Part shown: one piece after another, positions 16,889 through 24,072 of the stretch
How the letters are laid out: each line of letters starts with the position of its first letter
How positions within the stretch are numbered: position 1 is the stretch's first letter
Assembly (NCBI GenBank): GCA_000875945.1
Contig: JPZU01000001.1
Coordinates: 725,599 to 759,413, forward strand
Length of the DNA stretch: 33,815 nt
DNA from: Lachnospiraceae bacterium TWA4
Lineage (GTDB): Bacteria > Bacillota > Clostridia > Lachnospirales > Lachnospiraceae
Direction of reading: 5' to 3'
Notes under the pieces: generated by a model
What the model was told of the DNA's origin: nothing
Seen by the model: the letters and a program-made list of their open reading frames with translations, nothing else
The model's database searches: none
Position numbers and translations under genes: made by a program

Positions 16889-17659
16889 TTAAAATCCTAG
16901 GTCTTCCATAATCTTTCGGACTGCCATCTTCACTGGGTTATCATCTGGTACCTGTGAAGTAGCCTTTCCATCACAATCATACTCATAGATGGTTTCATCC
17001 TGAGGAATTACACCTACAAGGTCTAAACCTTGATTAGCAATTTCTTCTTTAATGCCATCGTTAAGCACTCCTCCGGGTGCACGGTTGACAATGAGTTTAA
17101 CTGTCTTAGGGTTTAACTTCATTTCTTCAACCATACGTGCTACTCTTCCTACAGCCTGAATACCTCTTCTCGAACAATCACTTACTAATAATAAGGTGTC
17201 CATATGTGGAAGAGTTCCACGGCTGATGTGCTCAAGTCCAGCTTCGTTATCAACAACTACATATTTGTAGTTTTGAGCAAGTTTAACGATTTGTCCTCGT
17301 AACAAATCATTGACAAAACAGTAACATCCTGTTCCCTGACCACGACCCATAACTAACATGTCATAGTCATCTTCTTCGACTAATGCATCATTGAACTTCC
17401 AATTTGCATAATCTTGTTTGGACATTCCTGGTGGGATTGGGCTCTTTACTTGTAATTCGGCGTGTGCAATTTCTTCTCTGATGCTTCCAAGTGTTGCTTC
17501 CACCTTCACACCCAATACCTCATTTAAATTTGAATTTGCATCAGCATCTACAGCTAAAACTGGTCCTTGATTTTTCTGACAAAGATAGTCAATCATCATA
17601 CCACAGGTTGTGGTCTTACCTGTACCACCTTTACCTGCTACTGCAATTAGATGACTCAT
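16889..17659 (-). CDS. CooC/AcsF-type nickel-insertion ATPase, first gene of the acs locus
   Basis: A 256-aa MinD-like ATPase with the deviant Walker A motif AGKGGTGKTT near residues 8-17, a DADANSNLNEVLG segment, and a Cys112-Tyr-Cys114 pair (GTGCYCFVND) in the position of the CooC metal-binding CxC. Compared with the second cooC at 14034 it has GTGKTT instead of GVGKTT and a longer insert (about residues 65-95), so the two are clearly divergent. One is likely specific for CODH and one for acetyl-CoA synthase (AcsF). Which is which cannot be settled from sequence alone. AAGGAGG precedes the ATG, and a promoter with a dyad operator lies about 180 bp upstream. Confidence 0.88.
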   Translation of the reverse strand: MSHLIAVAGKGGTGKTTTCGMMIDYLCQKNQGPVLAVDADANSNLNEVLGVKVEATLGSIREEIAHAELQVKSPIPPGMSKQDYANWKFNDALVEEDDYDMLVMGRGQGTGCYCFVNDLLRGQIVKLAQNYKYVVVDNEAGLEHISRGTLPHMDTLLLVSDCSRRGIQAVGRVARMVEEMKLNPKTVKLIVNRAPGGVLNDGIKEEIANQGLDLVGVIPQDETIYEYDCDGKATSQVPDDNPVKMAVRKIMEDLGF

Positions 17660-17838
17660 AGTTAAATTCCTCCTTAAAATTTCCTATATTGCTTCCATAA
17701 TACAGAAAATAAAATAAATATAGTAAAATTAACCATTTTAATAAAGATATAGAAAAATACTAAAAATAAAATCTCAAACCAATACTTTTAGCATATTTGA
17801 TAATAAACACTGTCTTCTATAAAACAACATTTATATAC

Positions 17839-17867
17839 AATTTATCACTAAATGGCGATTTAGTCAA
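17839..17867 (-). promoter_or_regulatory. Candidate main promoter of the acs locus with an operator-like dyad in the spacer
   Basis: On the minus strand TTGACT (17867-17862) and TAAATT (17844-17839) are 17 bases apart. The spacer and part of the -35 form a perfect dyad, ACTAAAT-GGCG-ATTTAGT (17847-17864). A site between the -35 and -10 is a classic repressor position. The regulator is unknown. Confidence 0.6.
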
Positions 17868-18048
17868 GCTAATTTTGTTGAATCTGTTAAGAAAAGAATC
17901 TCATTTCTACAGAACTTTAGCTGTATATATTTTCTCATATTTTTAAAAATATTTCAACAAAATATTGCACTAAAAGATACTATTTTTTTATACAAGATAC
18001 ACAATAATAATTTATTTTCCCCTATAATTTGTTGAACTTATACATTTT

Positions 18049-18104
18049 ACCTACAATAATTCTTTTGTAGGTTCGTTACAAGAACTCAGGGTGGTATCCA
18101 CGGG
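18049..18104 (+). other. Degenerate T-box-like leader fragment
   Basis: An 8-bp hairpin (ACCTACAA / TTGTAGGT, 18049-18072) is followed by AGGGTGGTATCCACGGG at 18088-18104. That resembles the T-box antiterminator core AGGGTGGNACCGCG, including the UGGN part that reads the tRNA end. I see no Stem I, specifier loop, terminator or downstream plus-strand gene, so it is at best a relic. Confidence 0.3.
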
Positions 18105-18155
18105 TTAACTTCTATACATTTGTAATAATATCACAAAGTATTTCTAATGTCTAGT

Positions 18156-18256
18156 GGAATTCTATGGTAGTTTTTGTTGCAGTTCCTAATCAACTAAGCT
18201 ATGAAAATATTTTTATTTGCAAAAATATTTTCATAATTGCTACCAAATAGAATACC
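18156..18256. repeat. 101-bp foldback palindrome
   Basis: The outer arms GGAATTCTATGGTAG (18156-18170) and CTACCAAATAGAATACC (18240-18256) pair imperfectly. Inside them TATGAAAATATTTTT (18200-18214) and its exact complement (18221-18235) form a 15-bp stem with a 6-base loop. It contains no ORF. It could be a miniature foldback element. Confidence 0.5.
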
Positions 18257-18384
18257 ATTTAATGGGTAATACAGCTGCAAAGCAGCGAATGAGCACGTCC
18301 GTGCGCTATTGCGAATGATATAAATGGCGTGGGTGTGAACAGTAACCATTTATGAATTGATTCCAAATTATTATTAAAAAAAGA

Positions 18385-18413
18385 TTGACATTCAAAAAAA
18401 TCCATGCTATCAT
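18385..18413 (+). promoter_or_regulatory. Consensus promoter driving the cobalamin riboswitch
   Basis: A perfect TTGACA (18385-18390), a 17-base spacer, and TATCAT (18408-18413). Transcription would begin near 18420, just before the aptamer. This is one of the best vegetative promoters in the window. Confidence 0.8.
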
Positions 18414-18424
18414 TAAGCCATCAA

Positions 18425-18625
18425 ATGAACAGTAAGTTAAGTTCTCAGAAGAGATTAAAAGGGAATTCGGTGAAATTCCGAAGCGGTCCCGCCACTGTAA
18501 TAGGGAGCTAGATACATAATCCACTGGTAATAATCGGGAAGGAGTATTTAGTGATGAACTTAAGTCAGGAGACCTACTTAATGAACGATATCCTACGGTG
18601 AATAGGTGATGATATCGGTGTTTTA
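18425..18625 (+). ncRNA. Cobalamin (B12) riboswitch with no downstream gene
   Basis: The conserved core of the adenosylcobalamin-class aptamer is clear: GGGAA..GGTGAAATTCC..GCGGTCCCGCCACTGT (about 18461-18498) and the B12 box AGTCAGGAGACCTACTT (18563-18579). A TAAGT near 18433-18442 can pair with ACTTA at 18576-18580 as the closing P1 stem. A further hairpin with GATATC arms (about 18588-18617) fits the regulatory P13-type arm. The intrinsic terminator at 18699-18721 completes an expression platform. No plus-strand ORF follows. The flanking genes are the acs locus, which diverges, and glnS, which converges. Confidence 0.92.
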
Positions 18626-18698
18626 CTAAATGATTTGATTTCTGCTATTTTTATGGTAGTCAGATTTTAAATTAATTTCGTAGAATAACTAAGTCGTC

Positions 18699-18721
18699 AG
18701 CAGCCGGGTGGCTGTTTTTTT
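18699..18721 (+). terminator. Intrinsic terminator of the riboswitch
   Basis: AGCAGCC-gggt-GGCTG followed by seven T residues. The short GC-rich stem with a long T-tract is typical of a riboswitch terminator that could be disrupted by an alternative upstream pairing, for example with the TCTGCTA/TAGTCAGA segment near 18643-18666. Confidence 0.8.
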
Positions 18722-18845
18722 GATTGTGAATTCCTCTAAATTCACAGAATCCATTTCTTCTTCATTACTCCTATTTTAAAATGATTAGAAGAAATAGAAT
18801 CCTCTTTATAGGTTCTAAACCTTATTCCTTTAACCCTCTTTTTCT

Positions 18846-18880
18846 AAGAAGATAGACTTGCCATCTATCTTCTTTGTTTT
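18846..18880 (+). terminator. Second plus-strand terminator behind the riboswitch
   Basis: AAGAAGATAGA (18846-18856) and its exact complement (18864-18874) form an 11-bp stem with a 7-base loop followed by TGTTTT. It would end any transcript that reads through the riboswitch terminator, giving an RNA of about 450 nt. Confidence 0.55.
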
Positions 18881-18894
18881 ACCCCCAATAAAAC

Positions 18895-19028
18895 AAAATA
18901 AAAAAGACTGTGAAATAATTCTAAAAGTTATCAAAAACTGCTTCCTTTATCAGCTTTACTGACATTCCCTCATGAAGAAGTTTTTGATCAAACAAATAGT
19001 TCGTGATTTCACAGTCTTTTTTTATTTT
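18895..19028. repeat. 134-bp foldback element, possible bidirectional terminator
   Basis: The terminal arms (18895-18916 and 19006-19028) share a 22-bp inverted repeat with one extra T, centred on GACTGTGAAAT / ATTTCACAGTC. A second, inner pair (ATCAAAAACT..CTTC with GAAG..AGTTTTTGAT) continues the hairpin. Both outer ends are A/T-rich, so each strand would end in a U-tract. It may be a miniature mobile element or a large bidirectional terminator between convergent transcripts. Confidence 0.6.
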
Positions 19029-19089
19029 AAAAGTGCCAAGCACAAAAAATTTACATACTAAAGGATAATAAAAGCTAAAAGATAATAAA

Positions 19090-19141
19090 GGGCTGCTGCA
19101 AATAATATTTAGGCTTCTAAATAAAACATTTGCAACGGCCC
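19090..19141 (-). terminator. Hairpin terminator of glnS
   Basis: GGGCTGCTGCAAAT (19090-19103) pairs with ATTTGCAACGGCCC (19128-19141) over 14 positions with two mismatched or wobble pairs. A small inner stem (TTTAG / CTAAA) lies in the loop. On the minus strand it is followed by TTTATTATCTTTT. Confidence 0.7.
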
Positions 19142-19178
19142 AATTTTATATCACATTATAAATTACTTAGGTAACTTA

Positions 19179-20846
19179 TTACTTATTAGGTAACTTAAAT
19201 GACGATTTTAATGATACAATTCGATTAAACACTAAATGTTCCTTTGTTGAATCTTTACAATCTACACAGAAGAAACCATTACGTACAAATTGGAAACTAT
19301 CATAAGCTACTGCTCCAGCTAATGATGGCTCAACATAACAATCCTTTAATACCTGTAAAGAATTTGGATTTACATTCACTTCTCCATCTTCATTATATAC
19401 GCCTTTTTCTTCATCAACAATATTTTCATAAAGTCTAACTTCTGCTGGAATAGCTTCTGTTGCAGATACCCAATGAATCGTACCCTTTACTTTACGTCCA
19501 TCTGGACTATTGCCTCCACGTGAAGCTGGATCATACGTACAATGAACTTCTACAATATTTCCATTTTCATCTTTTACAACATCTGTGCATCTTACAAAGT
19601 ATGCATGCATTAAACGAACTTCATTTCCAGGGAACATTCTAAAATACTTCTTAACTGGAACTTCCATAAAGTCTTCTTGCTCAATATAGATTTCCTTAGT
19701 AAATGGGATCTTACGACTTCCAAGCTCAGGATTTTCTTGATTATTTGGAGCATTTAAATATTCAACTTGTCCTTCTGGATAGTTGTCAATCACTACTTTT
19801 AATGGATGTAAAATTGCCATTACACGACTCTTCTTTAACTTTAAGTCTTCACGGATACAGTATTCAAGCATTGCATAATCACAACTACTCTGTGCCTTAG
19901 AAATACCAGCAAGCTCTACAAACTTCTGTAAAGATTCTGGAGTATATCCACGACGACGAAGTCCACTAATTGATACTAATCGTGGATCATCCCATCCATC
20001 AACAGTTCCATTTTCTACTAACTTTTTGATGTAACGCTTACCAGTTACAACATTTTTTAAATAAAGCTTTGCAAATTCAATCTGTTTTGGTGGATTTTTA
20101 AATTCACACTCATTAACTACCCAATCATATAAAGGTCTATGGTCTTCAAACTCTAAAGTACAAATTGAATGAGTAATGTGTTCAATAGCATCTTCAATTG
20201 GATGAGCAAAATCGTACATTGGATAAATACACCAAGCATTTCCTGTATTGTGATGTTCAAGATGAGCAACTCTATAAATAATTGGATCTCTCATATTGAT
20301 ATTTGGAGATGCCATATCAATCTTTGCACGTAAAACTTTTGAGCCATCTTCGAATTTACCCTCTTTCATCTGAGTAAATAATTCTAGGTTTTCTTCTACG
20401 CTTCGATTGCGATAGGGACTTTCTTTTCCTGGCTCTGTTAACGTACCACGATACTCTCTAATTTCATCTGCTGATAAATCATCAACATAAGCTTTACCTT
20501 TTTTAATTAATAAAATTGCACATTCGTACATCTGCTCAAAATAATTTGATGCAAAGAATAAACGGTCTTCCCAATTAGCTCCTAACCATTCTACATCTTT
20601 TTTGATAGCTTCAACAAATTCTACCTTTTCCTTTGTTGGATTTGTATCATCAAAACGTAGATTAAATTTTCCATGATATTTTTTTGCTAATCCAGAATTT
20701 AAAAGAATAGATTTTGCATGACCAATGTGTAAATATCCATTAGGTTCTGGTGGAAATCTCGTTTGTACATGGTCAAATCTTCCTTCTTCTAAATCTTTAT
20801 CAATAATCTGTTCAATGAAATTTTTAGAAATTACTTCTTCTCCCAT
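19179..20846 (-). CDS. glnS: Glutamine--tRNA ligase
   Basis: A class I aminoacyl-tRNA synthetase that charges tRNA-Gln directly. The HIGH signature is in [15 protein letters not shown] near residue 40. The second ATP motif appears as [12 protein letters not shown] just before VDGWDDPRL and the [12 protein letters not shown] segment that is typical of GlnRS rather than GluRS. The beta-barrel anticodon-binding domain follows ([24 protein letters not shown]). The 555-aa length is normal. The start is supported by TAGGAGG. It is followed on its own strand by a hairpin terminator and preceded by a palindromic repeat. Confidence 0.96.
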   Translation of the reverse strand: MGEEVISKNFIEQIIDKDLEEGRFDHVQTRFPPEPNGYLHIGHAKSILLNSGLAKKYHGKFNLRFDDTNPTKEKVEFVEAIKKDVEWLGANWEDRLFFASNYFEQMYECAILLIKKGKAYVDDLSADEIREYRGTLTEPGKESPYRNRSVEENLELFTQMKEGKFEDGSKVLRAKIDMASPNINMRDPIIYRVAHLEHHNTGNAWCIYPMYDFAHPIEDAIEHITHSICTLEFEDHRPLYDWVVNECEFKNPPKQIEFAKLYLKNVVTGKRYIKKLVENGTVDGWDDPRLVSISGLRRRGYTPESLQKFVELAGISKAQSSCDYAMLEYCIREDLKLKKSRVMAILHPLKVVIDNYPEGQVEYLNAPNNQENPELGSRKIPFTKEIYIEQEDFMEVPVKKYFRMFPGNEVRLMHAYFVRCTDVVKDENGNIVEVHCTYDPASRGGNSPDGRKVKGTIHWVSATEAIPAEVRLYENIVDEEKGVYNEDGEVNVNPNSLQVLKDCYVEPSLAGAVAYDSFQFVRNGFFCVDCKDSTKEHLVFNRIVSLKSSFKLPNK

Positions 20847-20922
20847 GTTTGTCCTCCTAGTTTTTCATACTTTTACAAAATAAAATTTAGATATTATAAA
20901 ATTAGACATTATAACTCTTATA

Positions 20923-21005
20923 ACTCCCTCAGTCAGCTTTAGGCATCAGGACTCCAGTACTTCGTACCACCTCATGCCAAGCGACAGTTCCCTCACGAGG
21001 GAGCC
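20923..21005. repeat. Dispersed palindromic intergenic repeat, copy 2
   Basis: The same family as 3653-3739: it starts ACTCCCTCAGTCAGC, has a GGCAT/ATGCC pair inside, and ends CCCTCACGAGGGAGCC. The loop region differs (GTACTTCGTAC here). It lies between glnS and the DAHP synthase gene. Confidence 0.75.
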
Positions 21006-21010
21006 TTTTT

Positions 21011-21090
21011 ATATAGTTTCTATAATAGCTTCTAAATTTTATATAGTTTCTATAATAGCTTCTAAATTTTATATAGTTTCTGCAATATAA
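21011..21090. repeat. 30-bp tandem repeat at the 3' end of the DAHP synthase gene
   Basis: A 30-bp unit (starting ATATAGTTTCTATAATAGC) occurs at 21011-21040 and 21041-21070, with a partial third copy from 21071. The last codons and stop of the DAHP synthase lie in the array, so the gene's terminal codons plus stop are duplicated downstream in frame. Each unit carries the stop, so copy-number change would not extend the protein. Confidence 0.8.
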
Positions 21091-22097
21091 TATAATAAGT
21101 TTTCAGTATCTTTCCATCCAAGACAAGGGTCTGTAATTGAACGTCCAAAAACGCCATCTCCAATCTTTTGGCATCCTTCTTCTAAATAACTTTCAATCAT
21201 TAAGCCTTTGACTAATTTATGAATATCTTCTGAATGTCTCATACTGTGTAATACTTCTTTTGAAATACGAATCTGTTCTTTAAATTGTTTACCAGAGTTT
21301 GCATGATTCGTATCTACAATACAAGCAGGATACTTATAATCTTTCTCTGCATAAAGCTTACATAAATCCTGTAAATCTTCATAGTGATAGTTAGGAAAAT
21401 TCTTACCATGTTTATCGGTATAGCCTCTTAAAATTGCATGAGTTAAATCATTTCCAGTGGTCTGTACTGCCCATCCTCTGAAGATAAATTCATGAGAAGC
21501 CTGTCCTGCAATAATAGAATTCATCATAACTGATAGGTCTCCACCTGTAGGATTTTTCATGCCTACTGGGATATCCATACCACTGGCTGTCAAACGATGC
21601 TGTTGGTCTTCTACCGAACGAGCTCCCACTGCTACATAAGATAATACATCCGATAAATATCTATAGTTTTCTGAATAAAGCATTTCATCTGCAGTTGTAA
21701 GTCCAGTTTCTTGCATCACACGCATATGCAGCTTACGAACCATTAAGATTCCTTCATATAAATTTGGCTTCTTTTCTGGATCTGGCTGATGCAAAATCCC
21801 CTTATAACCTAAACCTGTGGTTCTAGGCTTTCCTGTATAAACTCTAGGAATTAAAATCAACTTATCTTTCACTTCTTCTTGTACCTTTGCAAGACGATTT
21901 GCATATTCCATTACAGGGTCTTCATGATCTGCTGAACAAGGTCCTACAATTACAACAAACTTGTCACTCTTACCTGTAAAGGCATCACGAATCTCCTTAT
22001 CTCTTTGCTCTTTGATACGAATTGTCTCTTCAGACATTGGATAACGTTCCTTCGTATCCTTTGGAATTGGCAACTTATTGCTAAATTCAAAACTCAT
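21069..22097 (-). CDS. 3-deoxy-7-phosphoheptulonate synthase (DAHP synthase), class I
   Basis: The first enzyme of the shikimate pathway, condensing phosphoenolpyruvate and erythrose 4-phosphate. The 342-aa protein has the AroF/G/H-type signatures VIVGPCSADHEDP, LIPRVYTGKPRTTGLGYKG, RSVEDQQHRL, MKNPTGGD, CIVDTNHANSGK and EQIRISKEV. These residues include the metal and PEP contacts of the type I-alpha enzyme. The ATG has AGAGGGG upstream. Which aromatic amino acid inhibits it cannot be told. It stands between argS and glnS, all on the same strand, with spacing that suggests separate transcription. Its last codons lie in a tandem repeat. Confidence 0.94.
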   Translation of the reverse strand: MSFEFSNKLPIPKDTKERYPMSEETIRIKEQRDKEIRDAFTGKSDKFVVIVGPCSADHEDPVMEYANRLAKVQEEVKDKLILIPRVYTGKPRTTGLGYKGILHQPDPEKKPNLYEGILMVRKLHMRVMQETGLTTADEMLYSENYRYLSDVLSYVAVGARSVEDQQHRLTASGMDIPVGMKNPTGGDLSVMMNSIIAGQASHEFIFRGWAVQTTGNDLTHAILRGYTDKHGKNFPNYHYEDLQDLCKLYAEKDYKYPACIVDTNHANSGKQFKEQIRISKEVLHSMRHSEDIHKLVKGLMIESYLEEGCQKIGDGVFGRSITDPCLGWKDTENLLYYIAETI

Positions 22098-22201
22098 AGT
22101 ATTTCCCCTCTTTCATCTTCTTGATTTTTTATTTCTGTATTTAGTATAAAATTAAAATAGTCTTTAACTAATTTCAACTAATTTTTGACTATTTTGACTA
22201 A

Positions 22202-23956
22202 TTACATTCGCTCTGGTGCTTCAAAACCTAATAAATCAATACTGGTCTCTAAAACTTTACGTGTTAAAGCAAGTAACGCAAGATATCCTGTTTGTTTTTC
22301 TTTATCGGTTTCTGCTAAAATCTTTGTTTCGTGATAAAATCTATTAAATGCATTCGCTACATCATAAATGTACGCACAAATTTTATGTGGTGCAGTTTCT
22401 ACTGCTGCATTTTCAATACACTCTGCAAATCTTGTAAGAATTAACTGAAGTGCCTTCTCACTCTCACTAGATGCCTGATTTAATGCATTCATTGATACAG
22501 CTTCACATTTACTTAAAATAGATTTAATTCGAACAATGGTATATAAGATATATGGACCTGTATCTCCCTCAAATGATGTAAATCTTTCTACATCAAATAC
22601 ATAATCTTTTGATGCTTGATTTGATAAATCACCATATTTAATCGCTGCTAATGCAATCATCTTTGCAGTTTCCATGCCTTCTTCTTCACTAACTGTACGA
22701 TTATCCATCGTCTTTTGGTAAACAGCTTCTGTAATTTCCTTTAATAAGACTTCAAGTCTCATCACTCCACCATCACGAGTCTTAAATGGCTTACCATCCT
22801 TGCCATTCATTGTACCAAAACCTAAGAATTTTAAGTTCGTCTCTGGTCGTACAATATTTGCCTTCTTTGCACAACGAAATACCTGATTAAAGTGCATTTC
22901 TTGTCTTTTATCAACAACATAAAGTACAGAATCTGGTTTAAATAACTTTTCTCTTTCAACTAGTGTTGCAAGGTCTGTAGTTGAATAAAGTGTTGCACCA
23001 TCTGATTTAACGATAATGCAAGGTGGAACTTCTTTGGTATCTGTTTCTTCTTTTACATCAACAACTAAAGCGCCTTCACTTTCATAAGCAAGTCCTTGAT
23101 CTTTTAAAGACTTAATCATATCTGGAATATAAGGCTGTGCATCACTTTCTTTTTTCCATAAGTCAAATTCTACATTTAAGAATGAATAATTTTTCTTAAG
23201 GTCTGCAATTGATACATTTAAAATATGCTGCCATAATGCACGATAGCCTGGTTTTCCCTGTTGTAAGAATGCAGTCACATCATGGGCTCTCTTCGCATAT
23301 TCTTCGTCTACTTTAGATTTTGCACTAGCTGTTGGATAAATTTCTTCTAATTCAGAAATTGTAAAAGGTGCTTCTTCTGGATATGGCCCTGTAAAACTAT
23401 CATCAAAGTAACAAAGTTCTGGATGACGAGTTCTTACTTCTTCAATAATTAGGCCCATCTGAAGTCCCCAATCACCTAAATGAACATCTCCTACAACGTC
23501 CCAACCAACATAGCGACTAATTCGTTTAATACTTTCGCCAATAATTGCTGAACGAAGATGTCCAACATGAAGTGGTTTTGCAACGTTTGGTCCACCATAG
23601 TCAATAATCATTTTCTTATTCTGACCAAGATTGGTACAACCTAATTTTTCATCTGCTGCCACTTCATTTAAATAACTTGCTAGATATGCTTCATTCACTT
23701 TCAAATTAATAAATCCTGGCTTTACAGAAGCTACTTCTAAAAAAGCTTCATCTCCTTCTAACTTAGCTACAACCTCATCAGCAATCATAAAAGGGGCTTT
23801 TTTGTATGCTTTTGCCGCTGCCATTGCACCATTACACTGATACTCACATAAATCTGGTCGATTAGAAATTCCTACTCGACCATAAGATTCATCATATCCA
23901 CAAGCTACAAATGCTTGTTTTAATTTATCTGATAGAAGTTCAATAAATTTCTTCAT
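22202..23956 (-). CDS. argS: Arginine--tRNA ligase
   Basis: A class I synthetase that charges tRNA-Arg. The HIGH-like motif is PLHVGHLRSAIIGES near residue 133, preceded by the VIDYGGPNVAKP-like segment. The KMSKS region has diverged to GKPFKTRDGGVMRL, as is common in bacterial ArgRS. The C-terminal DALR domain ends in the family's typical LGFEAPERM. The 584-aa length is normal. The ATG has AGAAAGGA upstream. Its likely promoter (TTGATT, 18 bases, TATAAT on the minus strand) lies in the 116-bp divergent gap shared with the Cys-rich protein gene. Confidence 0.96.
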   Translation of the reverse strand: MKKFIELLSDKLKQAFVACGYDESYGRVGISNRPDLCEYQCNGAMAAAKAYKKAPFMIADEVVAKLEGDEAFLEVASVKPGFINLKVNEAYLASYLNEVAADEKLGCTNLGQNKKMIIDYGGPNVAKPLHVGHLRSAIIGESIKRISRYVGWDVVGDVHLGDWGLQMGLIIEEVRTRHPELCYFDDSFTGPYPEEAPFTISELEEIYPTASAKSKVDEEYAKRAHDVTAFLQQGKPGYRALWQHILNVSIADLKKNYSFLNVEFDLWKKESDAQPYIPDMIKSLKDQGLAYESEGALVVDVKEETDTKEVPPCIIVKSDGATLYSTTDLATLVEREKLFKPDSVLYVVDKRQEMHFNQVFRCAKKANIVRPETNLKFLGFGTMNGKDGKPFKTRDGGVMRLEVLLKEITEAVYQKTMDNRTVSEEEGMETAKMIALAAIKYGDLSNQASKDYVFDVERFTSFEGDTGPYILYTIVRIKSILSKCEAVSMNALNQASSESEKALQLILTRFAECIENAAVETAPHKICAYIYDVANAFNRFYHETKILAETDKEKQTGYLALLALTRKVLETSIDLLGFEAPERM

Positions 23957-24017
23957 GAATCAAAATCCTTTCTAATAATTAATAATTATCATAGTATTAT
24001 AATACAGATTGTAAGCA

Positions 24018-24044
24018 ACAATCAAGAGTTTTTCACATAGAATA
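24018..24044 (+). promoter_or_regulatory. Sigma-K-like promoter
   Basis: AC (24018-24019), 16 bases, then CATAGAATA (24036-24044). This fits the late mother-cell sporulation consensus AC-N16-CATANNNTA exactly and starts about 30 bp before the next start codon. The consensus has few fixed bases in AT-rich DNA, so a chance match is possible. Confidence 0.5.
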
Positions 24045-24072
24045 TATAGAATCTAATTTTTAGGAACCTATT

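Larger units (their letters stand above)
17660..18384. other. Non-coding region between the acs locus and the riboswitch promoter
   Basis: No gene of credible length. From left to right: the acs leader (about 170 nt), the acs promoter with a dyad (17839-17867), AT-rich DNA, a T-box-like remnant (18049-18104), a foldback palindrome (18156-18256), then a palindrome-rich stretch (about 18250-18352). That last stretch has GCTGCaaaGCAGC, GCACGtcCGTGC, and AAATGG/CCATTT arms, and looks like another intergenic repeat. Confidence 0.5.
18723..19178. other. Non-coding region downstream of the riboswitch
   Basis: No gene of credible length on either strand. It holds several hairpins: TGTGAATT/AATTCACA (about 18725-18746), ATTTCTTCT/AGAAGAAAT (about 18752-18796), a second plus-strand terminator (18846-18880), a 134-bp foldback (18895-19028), and the glnS terminator (19090-19141). 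Confidence 0.5.

Noticed and set aside
18306-18524. A 72-codon minus-strand reading frame
   Set aside because: It lies over the plus-strand riboswitch and its promoter, has no ribosome binding site, and shows no family features.
18425-18722. A short leader peptide or small protein controlled by the riboswitch
   Set aside because: All ATG starts between the aptamer and the terminator run into stops within about seven codons.
18723-18796. ANTAR-type double hairpin after the riboswitch, as in EutX
   Set aside because: The two hairpins are real, but the loops do not show the conserved A and G positions of ANTAR targets.
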